Shown: one piece after another, positions 15,207-23,514 of the stretch
Layout of the letters: each line of letters opens with the position of its first letter
Position numbering within the stretch: position 1 is the stretch's first letter
Origin: Verrucomicrobiia bacterium
Lineage (GTDB): Bacteria > Verrucomicrobiota > Verrucomicrobiia > Verrucomicrobiales > DEV007
Reading direction: 5' to 3'
Assembly (NCBI GenBank): GCA_020439945.1
Contig: JAGRPB010000050.1
Span: forward strand, 1 to 33,137
DNA length: 33,137 nucleotides
Notes under the pieces: generated by a model
What the model was told of the DNA's origin: nothing
What the model saw: only the letters and a program-made list of their open reading frames with translations
Databases searched by the model: none
Program-made: the position numbers and the translations under genes

Positions 15207-16739
15207 ATGAATGAAACGTCTCCATCCGCCCGGGCCTGGCGATCTCTGGCTCGTCGCGTGGTCCGCAAGATCAACGCGGGATGGTGGCTGGAACGATTCT
15301 CGCCCTTGCTCATCGTCACCGGCATCGGGCTGGCGGCGGCGATCCTGATCCTGCGGTCGCGGGCGCTTCCGATCGCGAACAATCTGGCACTCGGCATGGC
15401 CGCGATCGGAGCCCTGTTGGCCGTGGCCCTGGTCGCCTGGTGGATGGCGCGCCGGAATTTTCTCGATGAGAAGGCGGGACTGGTGCGGCTGGAGGAACGG
15501 CTGCATCTGAAGAACGCCCTGACCACCGCCGACCGGGGCATCGGAAAATGGCCCGATTCACCCGCGGACGACGCCGCTTTGGATGACGGCTTGGTGTGGA
15601 ACTGGCCCCGGGTGCTCGCCCCGATCGGCATCGCGGCGATGGCCGTGGTCGCCGCGATCTTCATTCCCATTTCCACCGTTTCCGCTCCCAAACCTCCCCC
15701 CTCCGAGCCGCTGGCCTGGGCACAGATGGAGGAGTGGATGGAACTGCTGGAAGAGGAAAACCTGATCGAGGAAGAGGGGCTCCGTGAGGTCGAGGAAAAG
15801 ATCGAGCAGTTGCGGCGCCAGCCGGAGCAGGATTGGTTCAGCCACAGCAGCCTGGAGGCAACCGACACGCTCAAGCAGTCCCTGCAACAGCAGATCCAGA
15901 AAGCGGGCGCGGAAATGGCCACCGCCGAGCGAGACCTGAACGCCCTGCAGAATTACGGGTCCCAACTCAGCGAGGAAACGCGCGACCAGTTGATGGAGGA
16001 ATACGACCAGGCGATCCAGGATCTGGCCCTCAGCGGTCTGCCACTGAATCCGGATCTGCTCGATTCACTGAAACAACTCGACCTCTCGCAGCTCTCCGAG
16101 GCCGAGATGAACGAGGTCATGAAGAGCGCGCTGTCGCAGCTTTCGCAGGAGGAGCAGCAGAAGCTGGCCGAGGCCATCAAGGACGGCAACCTGGCTGAAG
16201 CATTGCAGAATGGACAGCTGGGAGATTTGAAGCTGACGCCGGAAATGATGAAGGCGCTCCAGCAAATGACGCCGGGGCAACTACAGCAGATGCAGCTGGC
16301 GCAGATGACCCAGGAACAGATCGACGCTCTCAGACAGGCGCTGAAACGCGGCGCCGAGGCCTTCGGAAAAACCCAGGGCGATGGCGACGCCCTCGCGGAA
16401 CTGGAACTGGGCGACGCGGCATTCCTCGCCCTCCTCCAGCAGCAGCGACGCGGCAAACCGGGAATCAATCGAGGTCCGGGACCGGCACCCCTTTTCCTGA
16501 GCGACAACGAGACCGACATCGGAACCAACCACATCGAGGGCGTCTCAAATCTGGATCCGAGACGGGCGTCTCCCGGAGCCGTGTTGGGCGTGGGCATATC
16601 CGAATACGATCTCGACAAGAAACCCGCCGGCGTTCAGCAGGGCGGACAGGTAAATTCAATGGGCCAGGGCGGTGACACGGTGTGGAAGGAGGCGCTGATG
16701 CCCTCGGAGAAAGCCGTCCTGAAACGCTACTTCAAGTGA
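15207..16739 (+). CDS. Membrane protein with Gln-rich coiled-coil region, MoxR neighbour
   Basis: 510 residues from ATG at 15207 (a TTG nine bases earlier is less likely). Three hydrophobic segments are seen at about 33-49, 58-81 and 135-158. The first two frame a short tail with LVRLEERLHLKNALTTADRG, reminiscent of the DUF4175-like start of large proteins in MoxR loci. After a Pro-rich linker comes a long helical region rich in Gln, Glu, Leu and Met (for example LTPEMMKALQQMTPGQLQQM). The C-terminal 100 residues are Gly-rich and end in EALMPSEKAVLKRYFK. It has no von Willebrand or DUF58 domain. The MoxR ATPase follows 98 bases later, so this protein may be its client or membrane partner; that is inference from gene order. 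Confidence 0.75.
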   Translation: MNETSPSARAWRSLARRVVRKINAGWWLERFSPLLIVTGIGLAAAILILRSRALPIANNLALGMAAIGALLAVALVAWWMARRNFLDEKAGLVRLEERLHLKNALTTADRGIGKWPDSPADDAALDDGLVWNWPRVLAPIGIAAMAVVAAIFIPISTVSAPKPPPSEPLAWAQMEEWMELLEEENLIEEEGLREVEEKIEQLRRQPEQDWFSHSSLEATDTLKQSLQQQIQKAGAEMATAERDLNALQNYGSQLSEETRDQLMEEYDQAIQDLALSGLPLNPDLLDSLKQLDLSQLSEAEMNEVMKSALSQLSQEEQQKLAEAIKDGNLAEALQNGQLGDLKLTPEMMKALQQMTPGQLQQMQLAQMTQEQIDALRQALKRGAEAFGKTQGDGDALAELELGDAAFLALLQQQRRGKPGINRGPGPAPLFLSDNETDIGTNHIEGVSNLDPRRASPGAVLGVGISEYDLDKKPAGVQQGGQVNSMGQGGDTVWKEALMPSEKAVLKRYFK

Positions 16740-16837
16740 GGTGACGGATTCCGTTCCCGGCGCCACCTGACGATTCCGGATCATCCGACGACAGTATCGG
16801 ATTGCCACCGCCTCGAAAATTCGCGACAGTGCGCGCT

Positions 16838-17854
<1,017 letters not shown>

Positions 17855-17890
17855 ACTTCCCGAAGTCCTCGCTTTTCCTTGGATCTTGAT

Positions 17891-18259
17891 ATGCTACTCG
17901 TTCTCAAACTCGTCCTCTCGGCGGGAATCATCTATCTCGTCAACGAGGTGGTCATCCGTCACAGCCGTCCCGCTCTCGGCAGTCTGATCGCTTCCCTGCC
18001 GCTGGTGTCCCTGATCACCTTCGTCTGGATCTTCTATGGCATGAAAGACGATCCCGACGCGCGCACCCAGAAGCTGGCCGCCCACTCCGCCGGTGTTTTC
18101 TGGTTCGTGATTCCGAGCCTTCCCATGTTCCTGATTTTCCCCTGGCTCCTCAAGCGCGGCCTGTCATTCTGGCCCAACCTGATCGTCTGCTGCGTCATCA
18201 CCATGATCCTCTATGCCGGAATGGTGATGGTGCTGAAACGGTTCGGGATCGAGATCTGA
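17891..18259 (+). CDS. DUF3147 family membrane protein
   Basis: 122 residues from ATG at 17891; a TTG at 17879 would add four residues. Four hydrophobic helices are visible: VLKLVLSAGIIYLVNEVVI, LGSLIASLPLVSLITFVWIF, AGVFWFVIPSLPMFLIFPWL and PNLIVCCVITMILYAGMVMV. The order and the phrases SLIASLPLVSLITFVW and FWFVIPSLPMFL match the DUF3147 family of small inner-membrane proteins, which has no known function. It starts 36 bases after the MoxR gene, probably in the same transcript. The two REP palindromes begin two bases after its stop and could fold in its mRNA end. Confidence 0.82.
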   Translation: MLLVLKLVLSAGIIYLVNEVVIRHSRPALGSLIASLPLVSLITFVWIFYGMKDDPDARTQKLAAHSAGVFWFVIPSLPMFLIFPWLLKRGLSFWPNLIVCCVITMILYAGMVMVLKRFGIEI

Positions 18260-18260
18260 A

Positions 18261-18285
18261 ATGTGGGGCAGATTTGCAATCTGCC
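18261..18285 (+). repeat. REP palindrome, left copy 1
   Basis: A 25-base unit, ATGTGG followed by the 19-base palindrome GGCAGATTTGCAATCTGCC (8-base arms GGCAGATT/AATCTGCC, loop TGC). It recurs exactly at 18295 and inverted at 19023, all around the RAYT gene. It also lies directly after the DUF3147 stop, where it could protect or terminate that mRNA. Confidence 0.85.
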
Positions 18286-18294
18286 TTATCCGTA

Positions 18295-18319
18295 ATGTGG
18301 GGCAGATTTGCAATCTGCC
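18295..18319 (+). repeat. REP palindrome, left copy 2
   Basis: Exact second copy of the 25-base unit at 18261-18285, nine bases after the first. Its ATG is in frame with the RAYT gene, so translation could in principle begin inside the repeat, though a GTG at 18346 is preferred. Confidence 0.85.
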
Positions 18320-18345
18320 ATCTTCAAATAATCGGCAACAAAACC

Positions 18346-18987
18346 GTGGATTTCCTCCCCTTCGATCCCGATGTCGAAATATCTCGGAGCCGAAGGAGAT
18401 TGCCTCACTGGTTTCAAAACGGCCGAACCTATTTTGTGACATTTCGCCTCGCGGATTCACTTCCAAAATCCGTCCGCGAAACCATCGCACATGAGAAAGA
18501 GATTTGGCTGAAGCAGCATGGGCTATCGTCACGAGATGAGATCAAATTGCTCCCGGCGGCGAAGCAGGATCAATTTCGAAATCGCTTCACGAGAAGAATT
18601 GAGTCACTGCTCGATCAAGGATTGGGCAATTGCGCGCTTCGAACCCCCGAGAATGCCAAGCTCGTTGCTGATGCATTTCACTTTTTTGATGGCGAACGAT
18701 ATCGCCTCGATTCATTCGTGATCATGCCGAACCATGTTCATCTTCTCGTTTGCCCCCAATCGCCCCACTTCCTTTCGACGATTCTTCAATCGTGGAAACG
18801 CCATACGGCAAGGCAGATCAATCTCCGCTTGGGAAAAACAGGTAGCCCGTTTTGGTTGGACGAGAACTTCGATCACATTGTCAGGAATTCCGATCAATTG
18901 GAACGGTTTCGCCGCTATATCGCTGAGAATCCTGTAAAGGCAGGCTTGCGAGAGGGTGAATTCCTATTCAGCGCTGTGAGCGATTGA
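18346..18987 (+). CDS. REP-associated tyrosine transposase (RAYT, Y1/IS200-like)
   Basis: 213 residues from GTG at 18346; the ATG at 18295 lies inside a REP copy and would add 17 residues encoded by the repeat. The Y1 transposase fold is marked by the entry RLPHWFQNGRTYFVTFRLAD, the HUH metal motif in MPNHVHLLV (H130, H132) and the catalytic tyrosine Y191 in RRYIAENPVKAGL. Both catalytic parts are intact. RAYTs are single-copy relatives of IS200/IS605 transposases that cut and process REP sequences; they are usually domesticated rather than freely mobile. REP palindromes flank it in opposite orientation, exactly the arrangement expected of a RAYT locus. Base composition is clearly more AT-rich than its neighbours, which suggests acquisition. 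Confidence 0.92.
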   Translation: MDFLPFDPDVEISRSRRRLPHWFQNGRTYFVTFRLADSLPKSVRETIAHEKEIWLKQHGLSSRDEIKLLPAAKQDQFRNRFTRRIESLLDQGLGNCALRTPENAKLVADAFHFFDGERYRLDSFVIMPNHVHLLVCPQSPHFLSTILQSWKRHTARQINLRLGKTGSPFWLDENFDHIVRNSDQLERFRRYIAENPVKAGLREGEFLFSAVSD

Positions 18988-19022
18988 CTCGCCTGATAGT
19001 CCTTCTCGCCCTTTGCCATATT

Positions 19023-19045
19023 GGCAGATTGCAAATCTGCCCCAC
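19023..19045 (-). repeat. REP palindrome, right copy, inverted
   Basis: GGCAGATTGCAAATCTGCC followed by CCAC is the reverse complement of the left REP units over 23 bases. It lies 35 bases after the RAYT stop and just before the end of the glycosylase gene on the other strand. Confidence 0.85.
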
Positions 19046-19050
19046 CATGC

Positions 19051-19962
19051 TCACGCGAAATACCCGCGCTGTTTCTCACTGATGGGCAGGCCCAGGCGTT
19101 CCATCACCATCAACATGTCTTCCCATACCTTGCGCTTGTCGGCTTTGCCGCCGTCGGGGCTGTTCGACTCCTGGCGCAGCAGGTAACTGGGATGATAGGT
19201 CACCATGACCGGGATGCCGCGCAGGTCGTGAAACTGGTTCCGCATTCGCGCGATTGATCCACTGATTCCGAGCAGGCCCTCGGCGGCGGTCGCTCCAAGG
19301 GCAACGATGGCCCTGGGCCGCACCACCTCGATTTCGGCGAGCACGTATTTTACCGCCGCGGCCATTTCGACGGGGGTTGGCTTGCGATTCCGTTGTCCCT
19401 GGAAACGCGGGTCGCCGTCGGCGGGGCGGAATTTGACGATGTTGGAGATGTAGATGTCTTCCGGACGACGCAGGCCCATGGCCTTGATGATGGCGGTCAG
19501 TTTCTGTCCGGCGGGTCCCACGAAGGGCTCGCGTTGCCGCTCCTCCTCGAATCCGGGAGCCTCTCCCACAAACATCAGGTCGGCGTCGGGATTTCCGACC
19601 GAGAACACCATCACATCGCGCAGCGTGCCCAATCCTCGACATTCCTGACATTGCTCCGCCTGTTCGGCCAACCAGCGGATTTTCTCCGCCTTGGTGGTGC
19701 CGGGAGGATGAAGCCCCCCCGGTCGCGCTTCTCGCGCCTTCTCCGGTTCCGGGGTCGATTCTTGATGGGGCGGAGTTTCCGCCAATCGGGGAGTCGGCGG
19801 AGGTGCGGACGGTCGTTGCCTGAGACGCTCCGGCAGGGCGCGTAGTCGCTCCAGCGAATCGCGGGACAGGTCCAGCCGTTCCCGACCATCCGCTTTCTCG
19901 CCACGCAGGAATGAACGCAGGGCGTCGAGCGCTTCGGGAATCTGTTCGGAGGAGAGAGCCAT
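19051..19962 (-). CDS. Uracil-DNA glycosylase, family 4-like, with only two cysteines
   Basis: 303 residues. The first ~90 are a Pro- and charge-rich extension not found in short family 4 enzymes. The catalytic core shows motif 1 GEAPGFEEERQREPFVGPAG (133-152), IYISNIVKFRP, VALGATAAEGLLG and motif 2 HPSYLLR (257-263). The reaction would be removal of uracil from DNA, starting base-excision repair. Family 4 enzymes usually hold a 4Fe-4S cluster with four cysteines. Here C105 and C108 are the only cysteines in the protein; the third site, normally KCRP, is KFRP (F178), and the fourth, in the helix after RKPTPVEM, is an Ala/Val. It therefore probably lacks a classical cluster. The UDGX-type KRRIH insertion is not seen. 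Confidence 0.85.
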   Translation of the reverse strand: MALSSEQIPEALDALRSFLRGEKADGRERLDLSRDSLERLRALPERLRQRPSAPPPTPRLAETPPHQESTPEPEKAREARPGGLHPPGTTKAEKIRWLAEQAEQCQECRGLGTLRDVMVFSVGNPDADLMFVGEAPGFEEERQREPFVGPAGQKLTAIIKAMGLRRPEDIYISNIVKFRPADGDPRFQGQRNRKPTPVEMAAAVKYVLAEIEVVRPRAIVALGATAAEGLLGISGSIARMRNQFHDLRGIPVMVTYHPSYLLRQESNSPDGGKADKRKVWEDMLMVMERLGLPISEKQRGYFA

Positions 19963-20273
19963 GGGAAAGGGGGCGTGGCATCTATCTCACACCGGCACCT
20001 CGATCCTGGCAACGGCTTTCCGCAGTTCGTCGACCAAAAAGCGATGATTCAAAGGGCTGACCTGACCCTGTTTGATCACGGACTCAACAGGGTCAAATGA
20101 GCCGGCGCACGCCGATCCGGTTTCTGGCGCTACAAAAAATCCCTTCGGTTGTAGTCGATTTCGCCACCGATTTAAGGTTGTGAATTGAGGTAGCGAAGGC
20201 TTGAATGTGGCGGCTGGCGTCAGAAACCCGCCCGGTTCCGCTTTTTCATCCACCAACTTCAATTCACCGACTC
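19963..20273. other. Divergent intergenic region (311 bases)
   Basis: This gap separates the glycosylase start (minus strand) from the pspA start (plus strand) and must hold both promoters. The only clear structure is the inverted repeat at 20063-20095. A longer-range inverted pair GGTTTCTG (20118-20125) and CAGAAACC (20221-20228) is also present. A 91-codon minus-strand frame crosses the region, but it contains the repeat and resembles no family, so it is not called. No sure promoter could be placed. Confidence 0.5.
20059..20095 (+). repeat. REPIN-like inverted repeat with TGACCCTGTT arms
   Basis: TGACCCTGTT (20063-20072) and AACAGGGTCA (20086-20095) form a perfect 10-base stem with a 13-base loop. 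The left part, GACCTGACCCTGTTTGATC (20059-20077), is identical to the complement of 13328-13346. It shares the GGGTCAG core with short elements near 25361 and 32380. This looks like a second dispersed palindromic family, different from the GGCAGATT REPs. Confidence 0.6.
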
Positions 20274-20891
20274 ATGTTCCAACGACTTGGCAATCTCATC
20301 CGCGGTTTCTTCGGCCTGTTCATTTCGGGGCTTGAGAAAAAGAATCCCGAGGCGCTCCTGGATGTGGAAAAAGAGAATCTCAGGAAGCAGATTTCGAAAT
20401 ACAACGAAGGTCTGTCGGCTCACGCGGCGCTCTGCGAACGGCTGATGTCGCAGGTGAAGCGCGAGGAAGGCGAACTGAAGGAGCTGACCGCGAAAGCGAC
20501 CGCCCACCTCAAGGCTGGAAACCGCAAGATGGCGGGCGAATACGCGCTCCGTCTGCAGAAGCTGAAGACCGATCACGCGGAAAACGTGGCCCAGCTGGAA
20601 GAGGCGGAGAAAACCTACGAAGAGCTGAAGCGCGCCCGCGATTTGTCCATCAGTGCGGCCAAGGAAAAAATCGAATCGCTGAAGCGCGACATCAACGAAA
20701 CCAAGATCGCCCAGGCCACGGCGGAATTGAACGAGATGGCCGCGGGCATGATCAGCGAGATCGGCGGCGCCGGCGACACCCTGAACCGGCTCGAGGAAAT
20801 GGTCCGCGAGGAAAAGGAAAAAGCCGCCGGCCGCGCCCGGGTGGCTCGCGACAGCATCGACAGTTCCGAACTCGACGTGATGGAAGCCTAG
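20274..20891 (+). CDS. pspA: PspA/IM30 family protein, ended early by an in-frame amber codon
   Basis: The frame runs 205 residues from ATG at 20274 to TAG at 20889-20891. It begins with the amphipathic membrane helix FQRLGNLIRGFFGLFISGLE and continues as the long coiled-coil hairpin of PspA/IM30/Vipp1 (NPEALLDVEKENLRKQISKY, LKAGNRKMAGEYALRLQKL, KEKIESLKRDINETKIAQAT). PspA proteins are bacterial ESCRT-III members that form rods and repair or stabilise the inner membrane. After the TAG, the same frame continues 45 codons with a PspA-like tail to a TGA at 21027. That TGA overlaps the GTG of the next gene (GTGA), so the full 251-residue form is probably the original gene. The partner AAA ATPase is two genes downstream. 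The amber codon may be a recent mutation, a sequence error or a readthrough site. Confidence 0.88.
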   Translation: MFQRLGNLIRGFFGLFISGLEKKNPEALLDVEKENLRKQISKYNEGLSAHAALCERLMSQVKREEGELKELTAKATAHLKAGNRKMAGEYALRLQKLKTDHAENVAQLEEAEKTYEELKRARDLSISAAKEKIESLKRDINETKIAQATAELNEMAAGMISEIGGAGDTLNRLEEMVREEKEKAAGRARVARDSIDSSELDVMEA

Positions 20892-21029
20892 CAGGACGCG
20901 CTCGAGGAAATGGCGCTGGCCGATTTCGCCGCGGAAGCCGGCATCGTGCTCGATAGCGACGCTCCCGCGACTGAGGCGAAGGGTGATGATACGACGCCTC
21001 CCGCTTCGGAGGACGAGAAGGCGATGTGA
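20892..21029 (+). other. In-frame continuation of pspA after the amber codon
   Basis: Codon 206 onward reads QDALEEMALADFAAEAGIVL followed by DSDAPATEAKGD and a short acidic end at DEKAM, then TGA at 21027-21029. The first part looks like the last amphipathic helix of PspA relatives. No suitable new start lies between the TAG and this segment that would make it a separate gene. The TGA shares bases with the GTG start at 21026. Confidence 0.75.
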
Positions 21030-21580
21030 GAACTTCCGTTTTCCGGTTATTCGATTCAGGGTTCCGGCTCGAAAGCGAATTCCGATTCCGCCGCCATGCG
21101 TGGAGCCTGATTCTCTGGCTATCGATTCCTTTTTTATTCCTCGGTCTTTCCTGCGTTGATGGGAATCGAACGGTCGGGGTCTCTGTCGGCGGTTACCGCC
21201 CTTCCAGATCATCGCTCACATCCTTCCGACGTTTTTTCCAATTGGGACTGGAACCTGGGGGGATCTTCATCAGGCGTGTGGATTCGCTCGACCCCTTCCT
21301 TCCGAAATTCGGATTCTTCACGGAGATCTACTATGGAGTTTCCCCAGACACTCCCCTGGACGCGGAGTCGATCGATCGAATCATCGAGACCGGGGCGGAA
21401 TTCCGACTCTGGGCCTCCGCTTCTCCCCTTCTTCAACCCCCGATTTCTGCGGGCCCCTGGACTCTCAAGATCCACTTCTGGTTTCTCGGCGTGGCGATCG
21501 TCGTTTTGTGGTTCCTTCTTCGACTCACACATCGTTTGATGAACGCGCCACGAAGTCCATCCCGAGACTTGATTCCATGA
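21026..21580 (+). CDS. Two-TM membrane protein between pspA and AAA ATPase genes
   Basis: 184 residues from GTG at 21026. The start overlaps the TGA of the extended pspA frame (GTGA), and its own stop overlaps the ATG of the AAA gene (ATGA at 21577-21580). Hydrophobic helices are WSLILWLSIPFLFLGLSCV near residue 26 and HFWFLGVAIVVLWFLLRLTH near residue 150. The ~100 residues between them carry GVSVGGYRPSR, FIRRVDSLDPFLPKFGFF and FRLWASASPLLQPP and probably lie outside the cytoplasm. No known family is recognised. Codon use is a little less GC-rich than the neighbours. The double overlap strongly suggests translation together with PspA and the ATPase; a membrane anchor or sensor for them is an inference. 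Confidence 0.7.
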   Translation: MRTSVFRLFDSGFRLESEFRFRRHAWSLILWLSIPFLFLGLSCVDGNRTVGVSVGGYRPSRSSLTSFRRFFQLGLEPGGIFIRRVDSLDPFLPKFGFFTEIYYGVSPDTPLDAESIDRIIETGAEFRLWASASPLLQPPISAGPWTLKIHFWFLGVAIVVLWFLLRLTHRLMNAPRSPSRDLIP

Positions 21581-23307
21581 CAACTCCCCGCTGGTCCGAA
21601 GCCATCCGCACCCACTACCTCAGCGGGGCGGCGAATCAGTTCCTGCTGTTCGGGAACGTGCAGGATCGGCTCCTGTTGCCGGGAGCCGAGGAATCGGCAT
21701 CGCCGGTCGCGATCGGGAACCTGCCGGATTTCCTGGTCGAGCATCAGCTGCGAAAATTCGACCTGGTGCTGAGCTATGAGCTTGGGGCCGGACTCCGGAT
21801 CGAACGCGGCAACGAGCTGTTCCGTCAACTGCGCCCGGCTGACGATCTTCCGGGCGAGCCGGCCAAGGCTGTTGCCTATCTGGACTATTTTCTCCGTTTC
21901 CTCATCAACCTGCGAAATCTGAAGCCGAACTCTCCCAAGCCAGCCGACCCGACCGGACCGGAAATCATCGCCGAGGAGGCAAGGCCACTGGCGGGCCGGA
22001 ATTTTCACATCGCCTTCGTTCTCAAAGCGGCCGACCTCATCTTTCCGCGCACGCCGAATGGGCTGAACTACCAGCTTTCGGCCATCGCTTCGGTGGTTCG
22101 CGCCTGGTCGCGGGAGACGCATTTTCTGGAGCAGAATCTGGCGGTCTTCCTGTTGACGGAAAACCTCAACGATCTTCATCCTCTCCTAGCCACCAATTCA
22201 CGGACTTCGCAGATCGAGATCGAGATGCCGGACGCCGCCGAGTTGTTGGATGCCTTCAGTTTCTTTGAGAATCGATATCCGAAGGCCTTGGCGAATTTCT
22301 CGGGAGCACCTGAACTCCCAGCGGGCCGCTTGGCCGGGGCGACGCTGAGTTCGATCGAGTCGTTGCTGAAAACGCGGGAATTTTCCGGCGAAGCGCTGAT
22401 CGAGTCGGACCTGTCGGATCTGAAAAAGGACCTCGTCGAAAAAGATGCCCAGGGCCTGATCGAGTTCCTGGAACCGACGCGAACGCTCGACGATGTGCTC
22501 GGCAGCGAGGCGGTGAAAACCTGGATGCGGCAGGACATCGATCTCTGGCGGCAGAACGATCTCGAGGCGATGCCGATGGGCTACCTGCTCTGCGGACCGG
22601 TCGGAACGGGCAAGACCTATCTGGTGGAATGCCTCGCCGGCGAAGCGGGAGTCCCAGTGGTGAAGATGAAAAACTTCCGCGATCGATGGGTCGGGAGCAC
22701 GGAGGGCAATCTGGAGAAGATTTTTCATCTGCTTCATGCCCTGGGACGCTGCATTGTCTTTATCGATGAAGCGGATCAGGCACTCGGGAGTCGGGACGCG
22801 GGCTCGAACGATTCGGGAATCTCGGGCCGGGTCTATTCGATGATGGCCAAGGAGATGTCCGACACCCGAAACCGGGGGCGCATTCTCTGGATCCTGGCGT
22901 CGAGCCGCCCCGACCTGATCGAGGTGGATCTGAAGCGACCGGGCCGGGTCGACGTGAAGATCCCGCTTTTTCCGTCGCACGATCGGACCGAGGGCTATCA
23001 ACTGATTCGCGCGCTGGGAAAGCGATACCACCTGGACCTGCCAAAGGACCCACCGGACGCGCTGCTGGACCTGATTCCGGAGCTCGTCACGCCCGGTGCC
23101 GCGGAATCCCTGGCAATCAAAACGTATCGAATCGCGAAAACCCGGGAGGTGGACGCGGTCGAAGCGCTGAGGGACTGCCTCGACGAATATCAGAACCCGG
23201 TGCCGAAGGACGTGATGGATTTCCAGATTGCCATTGCGGTGAGAGAAGCCAGCGATCTGGATTTCGTCCCCGCCATTTTCCGGGAACGCTACATACTGCA
23301 TCATTGA
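21577..23307 (+). CDS. AAA ATPase of Ycf46-like architecture, PspA operon partner
   Basis: 576 residues from ATG at 21577. The N-terminal ~310 residues look like a degenerate AAA/RecA-like region (FLLFGNVQDRLLLP, HIAFVLKAADLIFP, LAVFLLTENLNDLHPLL, SQIEIEMPDAAELLDAF) without Walker motifs. The C-terminal AAA domain begins near LEPTRTLDDVLGSEAVKTWM. Walker A is GPVGTGKT at 340-347, Walker B is CIVFIDEAD at 392-400 (D397, E398) and an arginine-finger region reads DLKRPGRVDVKIPL. Sensor 1 is ASSRPD, with Ser where many relatives have Asn. This is a classical AAA domain (Vps4/Cdc48/FtsH side), not a PspF-type enhancer-binding ATPase. Gene order suggests that it remodels PspA polymers, as Vps4 does ESCRT-III; that role is inferred. 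Confidence 0.85.
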   Translation: MTTPRWSEAIRTHYLSGAANQFLLFGNVQDRLLLPGAEESASPVAIGNLPDFLVEHQLRKFDLVLSYELGAGLRIERGNELFRQLRPADDLPGEPAKAVAYLDYFLRFLINLRNLKPNSPKPADPTGPEIIAEEARPLAGRNFHIAFVLKAADLIFPRTPNGLNYQLSAIASVVRAWSRETHFLEQNLAVFLLTENLNDLHPLLATNSRTSQIEIEMPDAAELLDAFSFFENRYPKALANFSGAPELPAGRLAGATLSSIESLLKTREFSGEALIESDLSDLKKDLVEKDAQGLIEFLEPTRTLDDVLGSEAVKTWMRQDIDLWRQNDLEAMPMGYLLCGPVGTGKTYLVECLAGEAGVPVVKMKNFRDRWVGSTEGNLEKIFHLLHALGRCIVFIDEADQALGSRDAGSNDSGISGRVYSMMAKEMSDTRNRGRILWILASSRPDLIEVDLKRPGRVDVKIPLFPSHDRTEGYQLIRALGKRYHLDLPKDPPDALLDLIPELVTPGAAESLAIKTYRIAKTREVDAVEALRDCLDEYQNPVPKDVMDFQIAIAVREASDLDFVPAIFRERYILHH

Positions 23308-23514
23308 GAAAATCTCTCGCACGGATTGCACGATCTCGACAGGATTGAGATTCAAGCTTTCAAATCAGTTGACTCTCAGTGTTTTCTTTTGTAAACCTCA
23401 CGCCAAAGCAGGGTTTTACGTTGTATAGAAATTATTAAAATTGCAGTTTCTTGAATTAAAAGGTATCTTTTGTCACGAAAATTTGGGGGATGTGACGAAG
23501 TGCCGCTTCTTGAG
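23308..23514 (+). promoter_or_regulatory. AT-rich intergenic region, likely promoter of 3D-domain lipoprotein
   Basis: This 207-base gap is the most AT-rich part of the window, mainly 23360-23480. Candidate elements are TTGACT near 23370 with TAAACC 17 bases later, and TTGCAG near 23441 followed 17 bases later by TATCTT. Neither pair is strong enough to choose. No gene or clear terminator was found. Confidence 0.4.

Noticed and set aside
18261..18319. CRISPR-like direct repeat pair
   Set aside because: Only two direct units with a 9-base spacer, palindromic, no cas genes, and an inverted copy after the RAYT gene; REP sequences explain it.
19987..20262. 91-codon minus-strand frame in the pspA/glycosylase divergent gap
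   Set aside because: It contains the inverted repeat and would overlap the promoters; no family resemblance.
20889..20891. Genome-wide reassignment of TAG as a sense codon
   Set aside because: The DUF1501 and esterase genes end at TAG with normal C-termini, so TAG works as a stop here.
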